Source: Coccinella septempunctata
Lineage: Eukaryota; Arthropoda; Insecta; Coleoptera; Coccinellidae
DNA length: 64,000 nucleotides
Reading direction: 5' to 3'
Assembly: GCF_907165205.1 (NCBI RefSeq)
Contig: NC_058195.1
Coordinates: 26,122,936-26,186,935 of the forward strand
Each line of letters opens with the position of its first letter. The first letter of the stretch is position 1. Of this stretch, positions 1-11,010 are shown piece after piece. The notes beneath the pieces were generated by a model. That model searched no databases. It was given only the letters and a program-made list of their open reading frames with translations, and was not told the origin of the DNA. The translations under genes and the position numbers were made by a program.

Positions 1-1679
1 TCATATCAGTCATCTGAAAGAATACTACCCTCCAATTAAGTGATTTTTTTTTTGATTGGTGTAGGGATTTTATCCATTCGGTCAGCTTTGTTGCGTTCTT
101 TAGTATAAGGTCTCATAGTCTCGACCTATACTTGGCGGGAGCAAGTTGAAGCAGAACGTATAGAATAAATGATTTTGTTGAGCAGTTTAGCTTGTTTCGG
201 GATTGTGTCACGGAGGCGACGAAGAATTCGCGCATTCTAAGTTTTCGATTGACTGGCGCTGGAGGTAACTCGCTACAGCCATTTTAGAGTGTGCAAATTT
301 TTCGTTACCGAGATAATTTGTTGTTCTAGGTGTAGGTAAGAGAAATTGTACTTATTTTCCTTTTATATAAATTCTAATTGTACCCATTTCTTGTGTTTAG
401 TTTGTTGCGTTCAGCTCTAGAACAACCACAAGTGGCATTCATATTGTAAAAGAATAAAGCCTAGTAAGGGAGGAATACGATTTTCTTTCATCCCCATCAA
501 CCCTTTACAAAGTGAACTATGAATTCTTTCGAAATCACCAAACATTCGATATAATTACGGATGAGTATTATCTAAGAAAATATATTATTTCGTGAGTGTA
601 TTGCTCAGAAAATATGTATTTTTGGTATTTTGACATTCATGTCAATTTATTTCGAAGAAGGATATCACCCGTCATTCTACAAATATTTCAAATATAATTT
701 CTAGGCAGTGTACTTGAACTCTCGGTGTGTGATAATTATTCAGAATGATAAATAACTGAAAATGGGGCTTTTTTTATTCGAAACCTCAGCAGTTGACAAT
801 TATAACTAAATATTTGAAAACAGAATTGTATTCTAAAAAATTAACATGAAATATCCTTTGCTTTGTTTGTATTTCTTTCGGAACTATTTTCCAAATGGGC
901 TTTGAAATTCAGCGAGAAATCCCGCTTAAGTCCTTGATATTTTGTATTGGAGTAATGTTTCAGAAAATAATTACCGAAAACTACGCTCAATTTTCAAAAT
1001 TTTTGTTTAAAATTCAAATGGGATCCCGAAACCTCGGTCTTATTTAGATTATGACGCAAACGGCACTGGAAAGTAATTATTTGAAATTTCTAAATCAGAA
1101 TGACGAAATAAGGGCAATATCATCAGCATACCTATATAAATTTCTCAGAAGAAGTAGTAGCCTCGCTCATGATGGCAAATCCGTAGTCCGTAGAATTTAA
1201 TCAATGAGACAGGGATTCAGGCATATGCAGAAATGCTTGCCTAGGCAGGTGGGGTTCATCTGGGGCGTTGGTATTGTTCTCTATTATAGTCCATTAACTT
1301 TGTCGCCTGGAAGTATGGGTTAGTATGCGTCAAATCCGGTTTTTTTTGCAGACTTGTGTATGATGTTTGCCTAGTGAATAATCCAAGTTTGTGACCTACC
1401 TAAAACTACGAGAAAATCATGTTTTCTTTCAAATTTTGACGATTATAAAAACACGAAGAACTAGTTTTTGAAAAAAATTCTCCAGGACGTTTTCGAAGAA
1501 GACTCAATTTTCTGATATGATATCAGAATTGTCCCTGTGGACCCAATAATTTCTAAAATTCACGCCCATTTGCACCGCTTACTCTCAAATGTCCCTCTTC
1601 GCTAAGTTCCACTTAGACTAAAGTTTCACTCAAAAACCTTCAGAGAGATTCAAAGAGAAGAAATTCTTAATCTGTTTCT
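1..1679. other. Unassigned AT-rich sequence
   Basis: No reading frame of recognisable family, no long terminal or inverted repeat and no RNA gene was seen here. The sequence is AT-rich with scattered homopolymer runs. Old non-coding repeat debris or host intergenic DNA are both possible. Confidence 0.4.
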
Positions 1680-1973
1680 ATGATTTACCAATATTTCAAT
1701 TGGCTTGTTGCCCATCTTGTAGTGCCATTTGAACTCATAATCTACAGATTGCCTGATCCCAGCATGGGTTTGTGTTTTATATGTAAAGAGGCATTAAGTG
1801 AAGGTAAAGTGCGCCAGGTGAAGAAAAGAGGTTTAAAGATTCTTCTGGCTCCGAGTATTTCGCTTGTGAACATCAAAATTCATCACCATCCCCTGAGAGG
1901 GATATGCCAAGCGAATACGTCAATCCAGATACAGACAAATCTTTACCGGGACCTTACAAGAGGGCTGAATTAA
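1680..1973 (+). pseudogene. Possible zinc-finger fragment of a repetitive gene family
   Basis: A 97-codon frame contains a C-x2-C pair (CFICKEALSEGK) followed by a basic segment with the pattern V-x3-G-x2-L-x4-S and then two histidines. From memory, this resembles the N-terminal zinc-binding segment of the repetitive arthropod family whose C-terminal part lies at 5.8-6.6 kb. The match is short and the frame ends soon after it, so this could be a truncated copy or a chance frame. No exon partner was found nearby. Confidence 0.25.
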
Positions 1974-2639
1974 TATATTTTTTTTTAATTTTCAATATTA
2001 CTCTTTTTAGCTTCTTCTCCGATGGAAAAACATTTAGAATTGACGGACCCTTATTCAATACTGGCAGCCGCTATTGAGTACTATCCAGGATAGTTTCTCT
2101 TCGGTGGAACGTTCACTACTTGGTGGCCCTGACGATGGCAAATTGGGTAGTTCAATTCAGATCGTAACAATTGTTGATATTCCTATCAGCAGTTGGTATG
2201 TATCTGAATCGATTCTGACTATTATGAAGACTGACGCCATAATCTGCGAATTATATGCGCTACTTGTAATTGTGAGTCAATAAGCCTAAAAAATTTCATT
2301 GAAATCGGACAACTCATTGTCACGTTATAGATATCGAAAATTAATACCGACCTCCATGAATCACCCTGTAGCTTCAAACTAATGGCAATTGGGTACGAAA
2401 GAAGCAATTTTTCAGAGAGGTCTAGATGACTTTCATTCACCACTATGGACAACCACTCGTAATACACCCTGTAGATATATAATGTAATATGTGAGCTCTA
2501 TCAAGATACCATTAATAATTTTTTCTTGAACTAATTTATTCAACATATTTATTATAAATTCAGTGACGTTTGATTCATCGAAAGTTTCATTGGGATGAAT
2601 TCCGGTTGTGTTATTCAAACAATTACCCCTTAGCTAAGA
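1974..2639. other. Unassigned; ACCCTGTA-type transposon-end motifs
   Basis: No coding region is supported. Two short motifs, CACCCTGTAG near 2374 and ACACCCTGTAG near 2463, look like the ends of Tc1/mariner-like insect transposons, which often begin with ACAGGGTG. The intervening sequence encodes nothing recognisable. Confidence 0.3.
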
Positions 2640-2965
2640 ACTACTGAAGGTATTTCTTAATGTTTCCTTATGAGACCTTCCTTCATATTAGGAATGAATT
2701 GTGCACTCTACGCTAATGTGATTGTAACCTCTTGTGACTGATCCATAGTAGGAAGCTTCTTTGCTTTGGACTTCTTCTAAGAGGTATTTATTTTGAAATG
2801 TCCTAATCTTTTTAATGCGTCTCTGTTTAGCACAAATAGGGCAATTCAAATTATCCATACCCTACAATGAACACATTTTATTGACATCTTCTTGCACCTG
2901 CAATTATCGGACTTATGTTCTTCACTACATTTCTTGCATCTAGGCATTCAACAAAATTCGTAATT
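2640..2965 (-). pseudogene. Zinc-knuckle fragment of a retroelement ORF1/gag
   Basis: Minus-strand translation gives a cysteine/histidine array, RCKKCSEEHKSDNC, then KCVHC and a NCPIC segment, followed by a basic stretch (QRRIKKI). This order matches the zinc-knuckle region and trailing CP-x-KRIK-I segment of ORF1/gag proteins of insect non-LTR elements. Stops and a frame change break the reading frame and no RT follows. It is best read as a degraded ORF1 fragment. The family cannot be named from this piece. Confidence 0.4.
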
Positions 2966-4498
2966 GTCCACAATTGTACGTTTATATTTTTTTTCAGTTA
3001 CAACACCTACGCACTCATATGTGACGTGATAGGTACAACTGAATATTCAATAAAAATGTATCTTAATACGTTCCTGAGTGTTTAATTTATAATTTATTTG
3101 TTAATTACCAGTGCCATAAAAGTGAATCGAAGATTTACAAATCCAAAGGTTGTACACTTGAATTTTTTCCACTACGTTTCGCTCTGAAGTACGTATCAAA
3201 ACTGGTGGAAAATATGGACCACTCTGTATATCTTGTTCACTATGCATCGTAAACTTCTTTAGCTATAGATTATTTGCAATAATTGAGTGATCCCAATTTC
3301 GAATTATTTGCAATCGTTCGTTTCATTTATCCGCAGTTGAGCTATGTACACCTAACTATGCAACAACCTGTATATTCTAGAAATACAGTGAGATTCTTTT
3401 CCAACCGCACTATTATATACTATTATACGGAAAAGGACTAAAAGGAAATCAACACATTCTTGGACTCCATCGAATTTTATTGTGATTTCAATCATAAATA
3501 ATAATAGTGTCTCACGCAAACTGTTCACTAGAAATATCTTCGCGTTATACCTGGTGGAAAATATGGACCAAATAAAAATAAAGCAACCGCTATCTTGTAC
3601 AATAGGCATCGCAGATCCAACAACTCGAGATAATAAATACGTGTACATGAACTGATAAAAACATATCGGGCTTCAACAAATCGTTCAGAGATTGATGCCC
3701 GAGCGATTTCACGTTCTTCAATCCATTTTCAATTTGCTCCAATACACATAAAACTATTTATTTGAACGACTAGAGAAATAACATTCATTGAATATAAATC
3801 TTCATCGTCTTTGAACTCTTTTTATGTAACAAAGATTGATAGCATGAAGTATTGGTATAACCATTATATAGAGTTCATGCCGCTAGTTGTACGGCACTTT
3901 GATTTTTATTCCAATCTCTCAAATTGCTCATGAAATATAAAGAAGGTGGGCCACGAGAAATACCTACGGAGTATAGAGGCTACTCAGGGGAACATCAAAT
4001 GACCATAACTTTCGAACGGTAATCTTGAATCATTTGAAATTTCAATTCAATTGCTTTCATGGATGCATAAACTTTCACAAAACATTTCATGTCAACTCCT
4101 TTGTTTATTCTCAACAAACGTTGCAATTTTGAATGAATAGCCCACATTGTTGATGTCTTGTATTGCTCTGTCATAAGCTCTGTTTTTTAAAAGGTTTGGT
4201 TTTTAAATTTCCAACACTGATTCTAGTGTTAATTTGACGGTTGGTGGTCAGTACGTTTTGCCATTTCACAACCTATTTCAGAACAACGCTTTAAACTGTG
4301 TAAATTGGTTTTGAAAAAAACTAGTTCAGTTCGCTAATCTCACCGTGCCCTACGTTCATCTTTGTTTAAACGACTACGTAAATTTCCGAATTTGGAGTGA
4401 AGAAAACCCAGAAATCTTTATTGAGACGCTCATACATCCATTAAGAGGAGTTTATACCTCGGGACTTTCTTGCCATCCGTATAAGGCGTAATAGCTAG
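2966..4498. other. Unassigned; one short direct repeat
   Basis: No gene is supported. A short segment recurs with the core CTGGTGGAAAATATGGACCA near 3198-3220 and again near 3549-3570. It is followed both times by related text (TATCTTGT, then A-x-GCATCG), so a roughly 60-bp sequence is present twice in direct orientation about 350 bp apart, with an insertion in the second copy. Nothing else structured was seen. Confidence 0.4.
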
Positions 4499-4691
4499 AG
4501 AGCTAGTGAACCCTAGGAGTAACGGTCTCCCTGTAAGGTTAGAAATTTGTATACTTACGATTTATGACATGCTAAGAGCAATAGCCATGACCTGGCAGGC
4601 GTCAGCCCTGCACATCATCAGCCCCTTTATTTTTTGGACTGTTAAGTAAATTGAGTTTCAAAACTTGTTTCTGTAAATTTGAAAATTTAAT

Positions 4692-4812
4692 AGGATAAAG
4701 TTTATTTATTGTACATCTTAAAAAAAAATTGACAGGCGATTACAATAAGCAGAAGTTCATGACAGATCAATTAGAAAACGTACAGTTGATGAGGTAAAAT
4801 AAACTTTATCCT
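4692..4812. repeat. Small 121-bp inverted-repeat cassette (left arm)
   Basis: AGGATAAAGTTTATTT at 4692-4707 is repeated in inverted form as AAATAAACTTTATCCT at 4797-4812. The cassette lies in the presumed 3' untranslated part of the family gene. Its mirror copy is at 13808-13929. It could be a MITE carried by the gene or a 3'-end hairpin. No clear target duplication was seen. Confidence 0.6.
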
Positions 4813-5007
4813 GTATACTTAAAATTTTTATATGTTTTCAAGTGAACGTCTCAGTGTAAATATGTACAATGCCAGACGGTTTTGAACAGCATAAGACCTT
4901 GACAGGCGAGGGGACAGCTGCTAAGGGCGTGCAAATAAGAAATGTTACATGAACGCATACAGTAAATGCAATGTATTTTATTGGGTTTTATGCAATCTAC
5001 ATTATTT

Positions 5008-5589
5008 TTAACATTCATTTTCTTCAGCATCATCCGAAATTTCGCTATCACTGTTTTCATCATCATCTGATTCTTCAACGATAATTTCCTCATCTGAAAA
5101 TAGTAAAAAAAAAATATTTTAATGAATCAATAAGGTTGTTAAGAATTAAATATCAAGCTCAATTACATAGGACTGCATATTAAATGTTACGGAATAAAAT
5201 AGTTGTATGTTACCTGAAATGCATTCCTCAGTTTCAGTCGATTGTGCTGTGGCAGTATCAGCAGGTCCTTGTAAAAGTATGTCGTATATAGAAGATGGAA
5301 CCGTATTCCCCTCAAACCAATTAAATTCGTAACGACTATCAATTGAGTTCCAACCGTTATTTTCAGGTGTAAGAATTGTTGGTTCTTTTAAATTACAATT
5401 TCGCCATATATTTGTAATGTAGGCAGTTCTCAATAGTTGTTGATGTAGTTCACGTTTGCAGGGTGGTAAATTCGATGAATCATAGCTTACTACTTTTTCC
5501 ATAAACACTTTAGGATTATTTGTGTTGTACGTAGCAAGGAACTTTTCATAACGTGCATTATTTAACTTTGAACATTTCAAACCATACAT
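5008..5589 (-). pseudogene. C-terminal exons of the FEN-like family gene, left-arm copy
   Basis: Exon one reads down from 5589 (starting MYGLKCSKLNNARYEKF) to 5214. A 120-bp GT-AG intron occupies 5213-5094, and an acidic last exon runs from 5093 to a stop near 5008 with the tail EESDDDENSDSEIS. It is almost identical to the right-arm copy at 6263-6635 plus 13527-13612. It lacks the catalytic-motif part, which exists only once, in the loop and the start of the right arm. It therefore looks like an inverted duplication of the gene's 3' end rather than a separate gene. Confidence 0.7.
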
Positions 5590-5765
5590 TTGGCATACAA
5601 ATTTCTCTAGTATCGGGAAAATTTTTTCTTTTTTCTGTACTATTTCTGTGTTTCCTAATTATTTGAATGCCTTCTGATATACACTCGATTTCTGCAATAT
5701 TTCGAATGGTTTTTTTTACCTCTTCTTGAAAAGGACGGATTGAAATCGCAACCGGTTAATGCATG

Positions 5766-6635
5766 CCATACTTATAGTGTCCACAATAACTCTGTGATTG
5801 TCGATATAAATGATGATTTATCGTGCCAACATCATGAAGAGGCTGATACAAAAATAATATACCATACATGCCAAATGGATGAAGATGTATCCGACGTATT
5901 AATAAAAACATGTGACACAGACATTTTAATATTACTGCTCGGAAACATGGACCATCTCCACAATAATATAATAATTTAAAAATCCATATGGAAGATGGCA
6001 CTAATAATTGTAAAAAATGGATAAATATTTCTGAACTATATACAAAATTGCGACCTTCTATATGCCAAAGCTTACCGGGATTTCATGCATTAACCGGTTG
6101 CGATTTCAATCCGTCCTTTTCAAGAAGAGGTAAAAAAAACCATTCGAAATATTGCAGAAATCGAGTGTATATCAGAAGGCATTCAAAGAATTAGGAAACA
6201 CAGAAATAGTACAGAAAAAAGAAAAAATTTTCCCGATACTAGAGAAATTTGTATGCCAAATGTATGGTTTGAAATGTTCAAAGTTAAATAATGCACGTTA
6301 TGAAAAGTTCCTTGCTACGTACAACACAAATAATCCTAAAGTGTTTATGAAAAAAGTAGTAAGCTATGATTCATCGAATTTACCACCCTGCAAACGTGAA
6401 CTACATCAACAACTATTGAGAACTGCCTACATTACAAATATATGGCGAAATTGTAATTTAAAAGAACCAACAATTCTTACACCTGAAAATAACGGTTGGA
6501 ATTCAATTGATAGTCGTTACGAATTTAATTGGTTTGAGGGGAATACGGTTCCATCTTCTATATACGACATACTTTTACAAGGACCTGCTGATACTGCCAC
6601 AGCACAATCGACTGAAACTGAGGAATGCATTTCAG
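5766..6635 (+). pseudogene. FEN1/PIN-like nuclease family gene, truncated and frameshifted
   Basis: The translated segments show, in order, HEEADTKI (about 5850), CDTDILILLLGN (about 5915) and FHALTGCDFNPSFSRRGKK (about 6082-6138). The spacing and residues resemble the acidic metal-binding motifs EAD, DxD and GxD of FEN1/XPG-type nucleases, a reading by analogy only. The C-terminal region 6152-6635 ends in a GT donor (CAG/GTAACA). Frame changes occur near 5980 and in the A-run near 6130. The N-terminus is missing because the inverted arm begins at 5765. Many arthropod genomes carry repeated genes with these motifs. Their biochemical role is not known to me. Confidence 0.55.
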
Positions 6636-6657
6636 GTAACATACAACTATTTTATTC

Positions 6658-7184
6658 TGTTACGTCCGATAGCTCAGTTTAATTTGGATAGAAATGTGGA
6701 CTGTAATATCGCGGGCTTGAAGCCGGAGCAACAGCGAAATGTTTGAATGAAATAAAACAAAAATACGGAATTTGCTGTCAACAGTGATGACTTACCGAAA
6801 TGATCGTCTCAGTGTTGGTGAAGTTATCTCAGCTCCAAAATCCCAGCTCTTCACAGGGACCCTTGGCTGCGGGAAGTCTGCTCCAACTTTTAATGTTCAA
6901 AATGCGGTGTTGAATAAACACAAAACAATATGCGGTGCTGAATAAGCACAAAACAAAATGCGGTGTTGAATAACACAAACTATGCGGAAGTATCAAAAAA
7001 GGTATTAGCGAAGAAAGCAACGCAAATTATATCGGCTGAATTCTTATGCTACAAGATGCGTACTATGCGTGGAGAACTGGTTCTCAGGCGTTTCAATCCC
7101 ATGTCACCAATGTTGACTTCGTTAACGCGTAAGCTTATGACATTTAGCTGTCGCTCAAACCCCATTTCACAAGACGACCAAACA
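6658..7184 (-). repeat. 3' LTR of the BEL/Pao element
   Basis: This 527-bp LTR runs from TGTTACGTCC to GACGACCAAACA on the plus strand. Relative to the coding strand it is the downstream LTR, 205 bp past the pol stop. The purine-biased GGCCGGAGAA just upstream of it on the minus strand is a weak polypurine-tract candidate. It contains the tRNA-Tyr-like text discussed under findings. Confidence 0.93.
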
Positions 7185-7389
7185 TTCTCCGGCCACGAAA
7201 AGTGAAAAAACAAGTTAAAATCGGTGAAATTGTAACATTGGCCATACATAGATTAAATACGCGCTTTCAAGAAAAAAAAAAACAAAAAAGAATAAACAAC
7301 TATTTTTAACCCATATAACTATATAAGAAGATATTTATTGAATTATATACACTAAGGGAGGAATCAAATCTACAATCAATGAATCTTGT

Positions 7390-10300
7390 TCAAGTTTCAA
7401 TTGGCAGGGGACACAATTTTACAACAGGTCTCATTAGGAGGCCACTTTTGGTTTTGACGGTAGCAACACGGCAATTTCCGTCGGGCGCATTCGACAATGT
7501 CAGAATTCTGCCAAGTGCCCACTGACAAGGCGGAAGCCTCTCATCCTTGATGAGAACTAAGTGTCCTATTTTGGGCGGATTTTCATCAGATGAAAACCAT
7601 TTGCAGCGTTGCTGCAACGTATGTAAATATTCACGATGCCATCGCTTCCAAAAATCCTGCTGAATACGTTGGAGAGATTGCCAACGGCTCAGACGATTCA
7701 AAGGGAGTTGGGAGATATCAGGATAGGGAAGGGCATTCAGAGGCTCAAGGGTGAGAAAATGACCAGGTGAAAGTGCGGAGACATCCTCAGGGTCTGAAGA
7801 TAAGGCTTCCAGAGGTCGCGAGTTCAAAATAGCCTCAATTAGGCAGAGAACTGTATAAAATTCCTCGAAGGTGAGGATTTGAGCACCTATAACTCGAGTC
7901 AAATGAGTTTTGACGGACTTGACTCCTGCCTCCCATAAACCACCCATATGGGGGGCTGAAGGTGGATTGAAGTGCCACAAGATATTTTCCTGTTCCGCCG
8001 CCTGTTTCATTAACTTGTTCAATTCCCGACTTGCACCAAGAAAATTGGTACCACAGTCAGAGTACAAGTGACTCACTCTTCCTCGACGGGCGATAAAGCG
8101 TTGGAGGGCAGCTAAAAAAGTCTCCGTGGACAAATCAGTAGCCAATTCTAAATGGAGAGCTTTTGTAGCAAAACATACAAACAAACAAATATAAGATTTT
8201 GTAGTTTTAACACCTCTATGACGACTGAATGTTATAGAATATGGACCTGCGAAGTCCACTCCACTGCTACTGAATGGTTTAACTTGAGAGATTCGTGATG
8301 AAGGAAGTGAACCCATCGGGGGGTGATAAGCATTGGGTCGCATTTTGAAGCATTTAACACATTTATTGATTACTGAGGATATGGCTTTTTTACCACTAAG
8401 AATCCAAAATCTTTGGGCTATAAGAAATCTAACTGTGCGTAGACCGGCATGTAAATATTTCTTGTGATACATGTCGATGACCAGAGTAGTCAAAGTACTC
8501 TTTTTGGGTAAGAGCATAGGATGTTTCGATTCAAATGTTAAAGAAGATGAATCGATTCTACCACCGACCCTCAATATGCCATCTTCATCTCGGAAAATAT
8601 TCAATTTTTTAAAATATCTGGAAAACGTTTTCCTTTTGAGTTCAGCGGAAAATGATTGTTGTTGCGCCGCTTTGACCAAGTAAAGCAAAGCTTCGTTCAA
8701 TTCAATGAGCGAAATATGTCCGGAGCGTTTTGTACCTTTTTTTGTATTATTTATAAAGCGAAGTACATATGAGAGTATCCTTTGAATTCTATTCAAAGAT
8801 GATATATTTTCAAGTAAAGAAAGTATTACACTATCAGGAGAGTTATCTGGAAGGTTCGAGAAGAAATTATCCACTTCTAAATGAGCGGTTCTGTCAAAGA
8901 CGGAAGTCGAAGGACAGTGTTTGAGTGATATGGGCAACTTTGGTGGTCCATTGAACCATATGGATTGAGAAGCAAACTCTGATGGAAGTAAGCCTCTAGA
9001 CCCAGGATCCGCCGGGTTATTTTGTGACTCGATATGGTGCCAAGAAGCACTGGGTATCTTGTCTTGTATATGGGCTACCCTATTCGAAACAAAGGTAGGC
9101 CATCGATGCGGCGCTCCCTTGACCCAATCAAGGGTAATTTGAGAATCAGTGAAAGCAAATACATTTTCCAAGCTTACGGAAGTATGAAAAGTATTGAGGC
9201 AAAATGAAAGAAGATTTGCCAACAATACTGCACCGCAGAGCTCAAGGCGTGGAATGGTGATGCGTTTGAGGGGGGAAACTTTAGTTTTGGCGCATACAAA
9301 TCTAATAAGTTCAGAATTTTTCATTTTTATGCGTATATAAACAACTGCGCAATAACCTCTTTCTGAGGCGTCACAAAATCCTAGAAGTTCATAGGATTCT
9401 GCTAAAGGCGTGAGAAGCTTACGAGGAATCTTAATTGAAGATAAACTTGAAATATCAGATTTGAAAGCATCCAAGACCCTAGCAATATCTGCAGGGAGCT
9501 CATCGTCCCAAGCAACACCTGACGACCAAACTCTTTGCATAAGATGCTTAAGGAGAAATGTTACAGGTGCGAGAAAACCTATTGGGTCATAAATGCGAGC
9601 TATTTGCGAAAGTAAATTACGTTTCGTTGAGAAGTTACCAGAGATTTCTACAACAAAACGAAAGCAATCTTGTGGTGGATCCCACTGTAAACCTAAGACC
9701 TTGAGAAAAGTGCATTCATCATGTTTATCAAATGAGCGTGGATCAACCGACAGATGGGAGGACGGTATATCAGATAGTATTGATGGACTATTGGAGGAAA
9801 ATTTTCTCAATTCAAAATTACCCTTTTTGAGAAGATTAACCAATTCGTTAATCAAGGATTTGGCCCCTTCCAATGTGGAGCTTCCACTGACAACATCATC
9901 CACATATGTATCCTCAAGCAACGCCTTTGACGCATGAGGAAAGTTGGCACCTTCATCTATGGCTAATTGAACAAGGGTTCGCAATGCAAGATATGGTGCA
10001 CTGTTAACACCATAAGTGACCGTCAACAGACGGTAATCCTGAGGATCCTCATCAACAGAGAATCTCCAAATTACACGCTGATAGTCAGCGTGTTCTGGTT
10101 TTATGCGGATCATACGATACATCTGTCGAATGTCAGCACAAACAGTATATTCATGCAAACGAAAGCGTATTAAAATTGAAATAATATCTTTCTGTAGTTT
10201 TCTACCTGTGAGTAGATGATCATTTAGTGAGCCTTGTTCTGGCTGAGGAGATTTTGCGGAAGCATTGAATACTACTCTTATTTTCGTTACATTATTTTGG

Positions 10301-11010
10301 GTTTTAACAACGCAGTGATGGGGAAGGTAAAACGAATTTGAATGAATAGAGTTGCGAGGAACAAGTTCCATATGATCTGATTCTAAATAATCTCGCATGA
10401 ATTCAACATAAAGTTTGTATAAATCTGGTTTCTTGATAAGCCTGCGTTCAAGACAAAAGAATCGACTTAGCGCTAATTCACGCATTCCCCTGAATTCGGG
10501 TGAAATATTTCGGAATGGAAGTGATACGACGTAACGACCCTGATCATCTCGGTAGTGTTGATCTGAAAATATTTGATCACATAATTTGTCATCCGTTGAC
10601 AACGGTTCTATTGAAGGAACAGAATCAAGTTCCCAACATTTTTTTAAAGAAATGTCAGACACAAATTCTGAGCATGAAATAAAAAATGTGGAAATAGGTG
10701 CGTTCTGACTGATTTCAAATTTGCCCATCAAAATGTACCCAAGAACAGATTGAATCGCGTCAAGCTGACCGGACTTTCCTATGATTTGTCCAGGCAATAA
10801 AATTTTTGAAAACACATCTGCGCCTAATAAAATATCAATGGTACCTGGCATATAAAACCTCTCATCAGCCAATTTCAAATGAGCCAAATGAGACCAAGCA
10901 GACTCAGGAACCGGATGAGCAGGTATCCTGTCACAAACCTGATCTAGAACAATTGCGTCTGTCAAAATAATTGGTTCCTTCACTTGTAATGGGCGAAACA
11001 TCAACGTCAT
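7390..11010 (-). CDS. pol: BEL/Pao Pol: protease end, RT, RNase H, integrase
   Basis: This 1,206-residue frame is uninterrupted. It opens with the remaining protease region, then RT with catalytic YVDD at 369-372. RNase H follows with D547, E590 and D622. The integrase has H849/H854 and C884/C887 zinc ligands and the acidic triad D919 (GVDFAGPY), D985 (YSDCGTNF) and E1027 (GLWEAGVK). A DUF5641-like C-terminal segment lies at about 1100-1200. All key residues seem present, so the enzymes could be functional. The start codon overlaps the gag stop. Typical BEL elements have one gag-pol frame, and the -1 offset is the one unusual point. Confidence 0.93.
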   Translation of the reverse strand: MTLMFRPLQVKEPIILTDAIVLDQVCDRIPAHPVPESAWSHLAHLKLADERFYMPGTIDILLGADVFSKILLPGQIIGKSGQLDAIQSVLGYILMGKFEISQNAPISTFFISCSEFVSDISLKKCWELDSVPSIEPLSTDDKLCDQIFSDQHYRDDQGRYVVSLPFRNISPEFRGMRELALSRFFCLERRLIKKPDLYKLYVEFMRDYLESDHMELVPRNSIHSNSFYLPHHCVVKTQNNVTKIRVVFNASAKSPQPEQGSLNDHLLTGRKLQKDIISILIRFRLHEYTVCADIRQMYRMIRIKPEHADYQRVIWRFSVDEDPQDYRLLTVTYGVNSAPYLALRTLVQLAIDEGANFPHASKALLEDTYVDDVVSGSSTLEGAKSLINELVNLLKKGNFELRKFSSNSPSILSDIPSSHLSVDPRSFDKHDECTFLKVLGLQWDPPQDCFRFVVEISGNFSTKRNLLSQIARIYDPIGFLAPVTFLLKHLMQRVWSSGVAWDDELPADIARVLDAFKSDISSLSSIKIPRKLLTPLAESYELLGFCDASERGYCAVVYIRIKMKNSELIRFVCAKTKVSPLKRITIPRLELCGAVLLANLLSFCLNTFHTSVSLENVFAFTDSQITLDWVKGAPHRWPTFVSNRVAHIQDKIPSASWHHIESQNNPADPGSRGLLPSEFASQSIWFNGPPKLPISLKHCPSTSVFDRTAHLEVDNFFSNLPDNSPDSVILSLLENISSLNRIQRILSYVLRFINNTKKGTKRSGHISLIELNEALLYLVKAAQQQSFSAELKRKTFSRYFKKLNIFRDEDGILRVGGRIDSSSLTFESKHPMLLPKKSTLTTLVIDMYHKKYLHAGLRTVRFLIAQRFWILSGKKAISSVINKCVKCFKMRPNAYHPPMGSLPSSRISQVKPFSSSGVDFAGPYSITFSRHRGVKTTKSYICLFVCFATKALHLELATDLSTETFLAALQRFIARRGRVSHLYSDCGTNFLGASRELNKLMKQAAEQENILWHFNPPSAPHMGGLWEAGVKSVKTHLTRVIGAQILTFEEFYTVLCLIEAILNSRPLEALSSDPEDVSALSPGHFLTLEPLNALPYPDISQLPLNRLSRWQSLQRIQQDFWKRWHREYLHTLQQRCKWFSSDENPPKIGHLVLIKDERLPPCQWALGRILTLSNAPDGNCRVATVKTKSGLLMRPVVKLCPLPIET

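Larger units (their letters stand above)
4499..5765 (-). repeat. Left arm of a ~1.27-kb near-perfect inverted repeat
   Basis: This arm is the reverse complement of 6084-6657 joined to 13431-14122. Shared landmarks are the palindromic centre around TTAATGCATG at 5757-5765, the FEN-like C-terminal exons, and the outer end AGAGCTAGTGAAC. Only scattered mismatches were seen by eye. The loop between the arms is 5766-6083. The left arm has no retrotransposon insertion and so shows the pre-insertion state of the right arm. Confidence 0.9.

Noticed and set aside
3352..3648. 98-codon minus-strand frame
   Set aside because: No recognisable motif, AT-rich composition and overlap with a duplicated non-coding segment.
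7390..11010. Several plus-strand frames over the BEL pol gene
   Set aside because: They are shadows on the opposite strand of a continuous 1,206-codon protein with full catalytic motifs.
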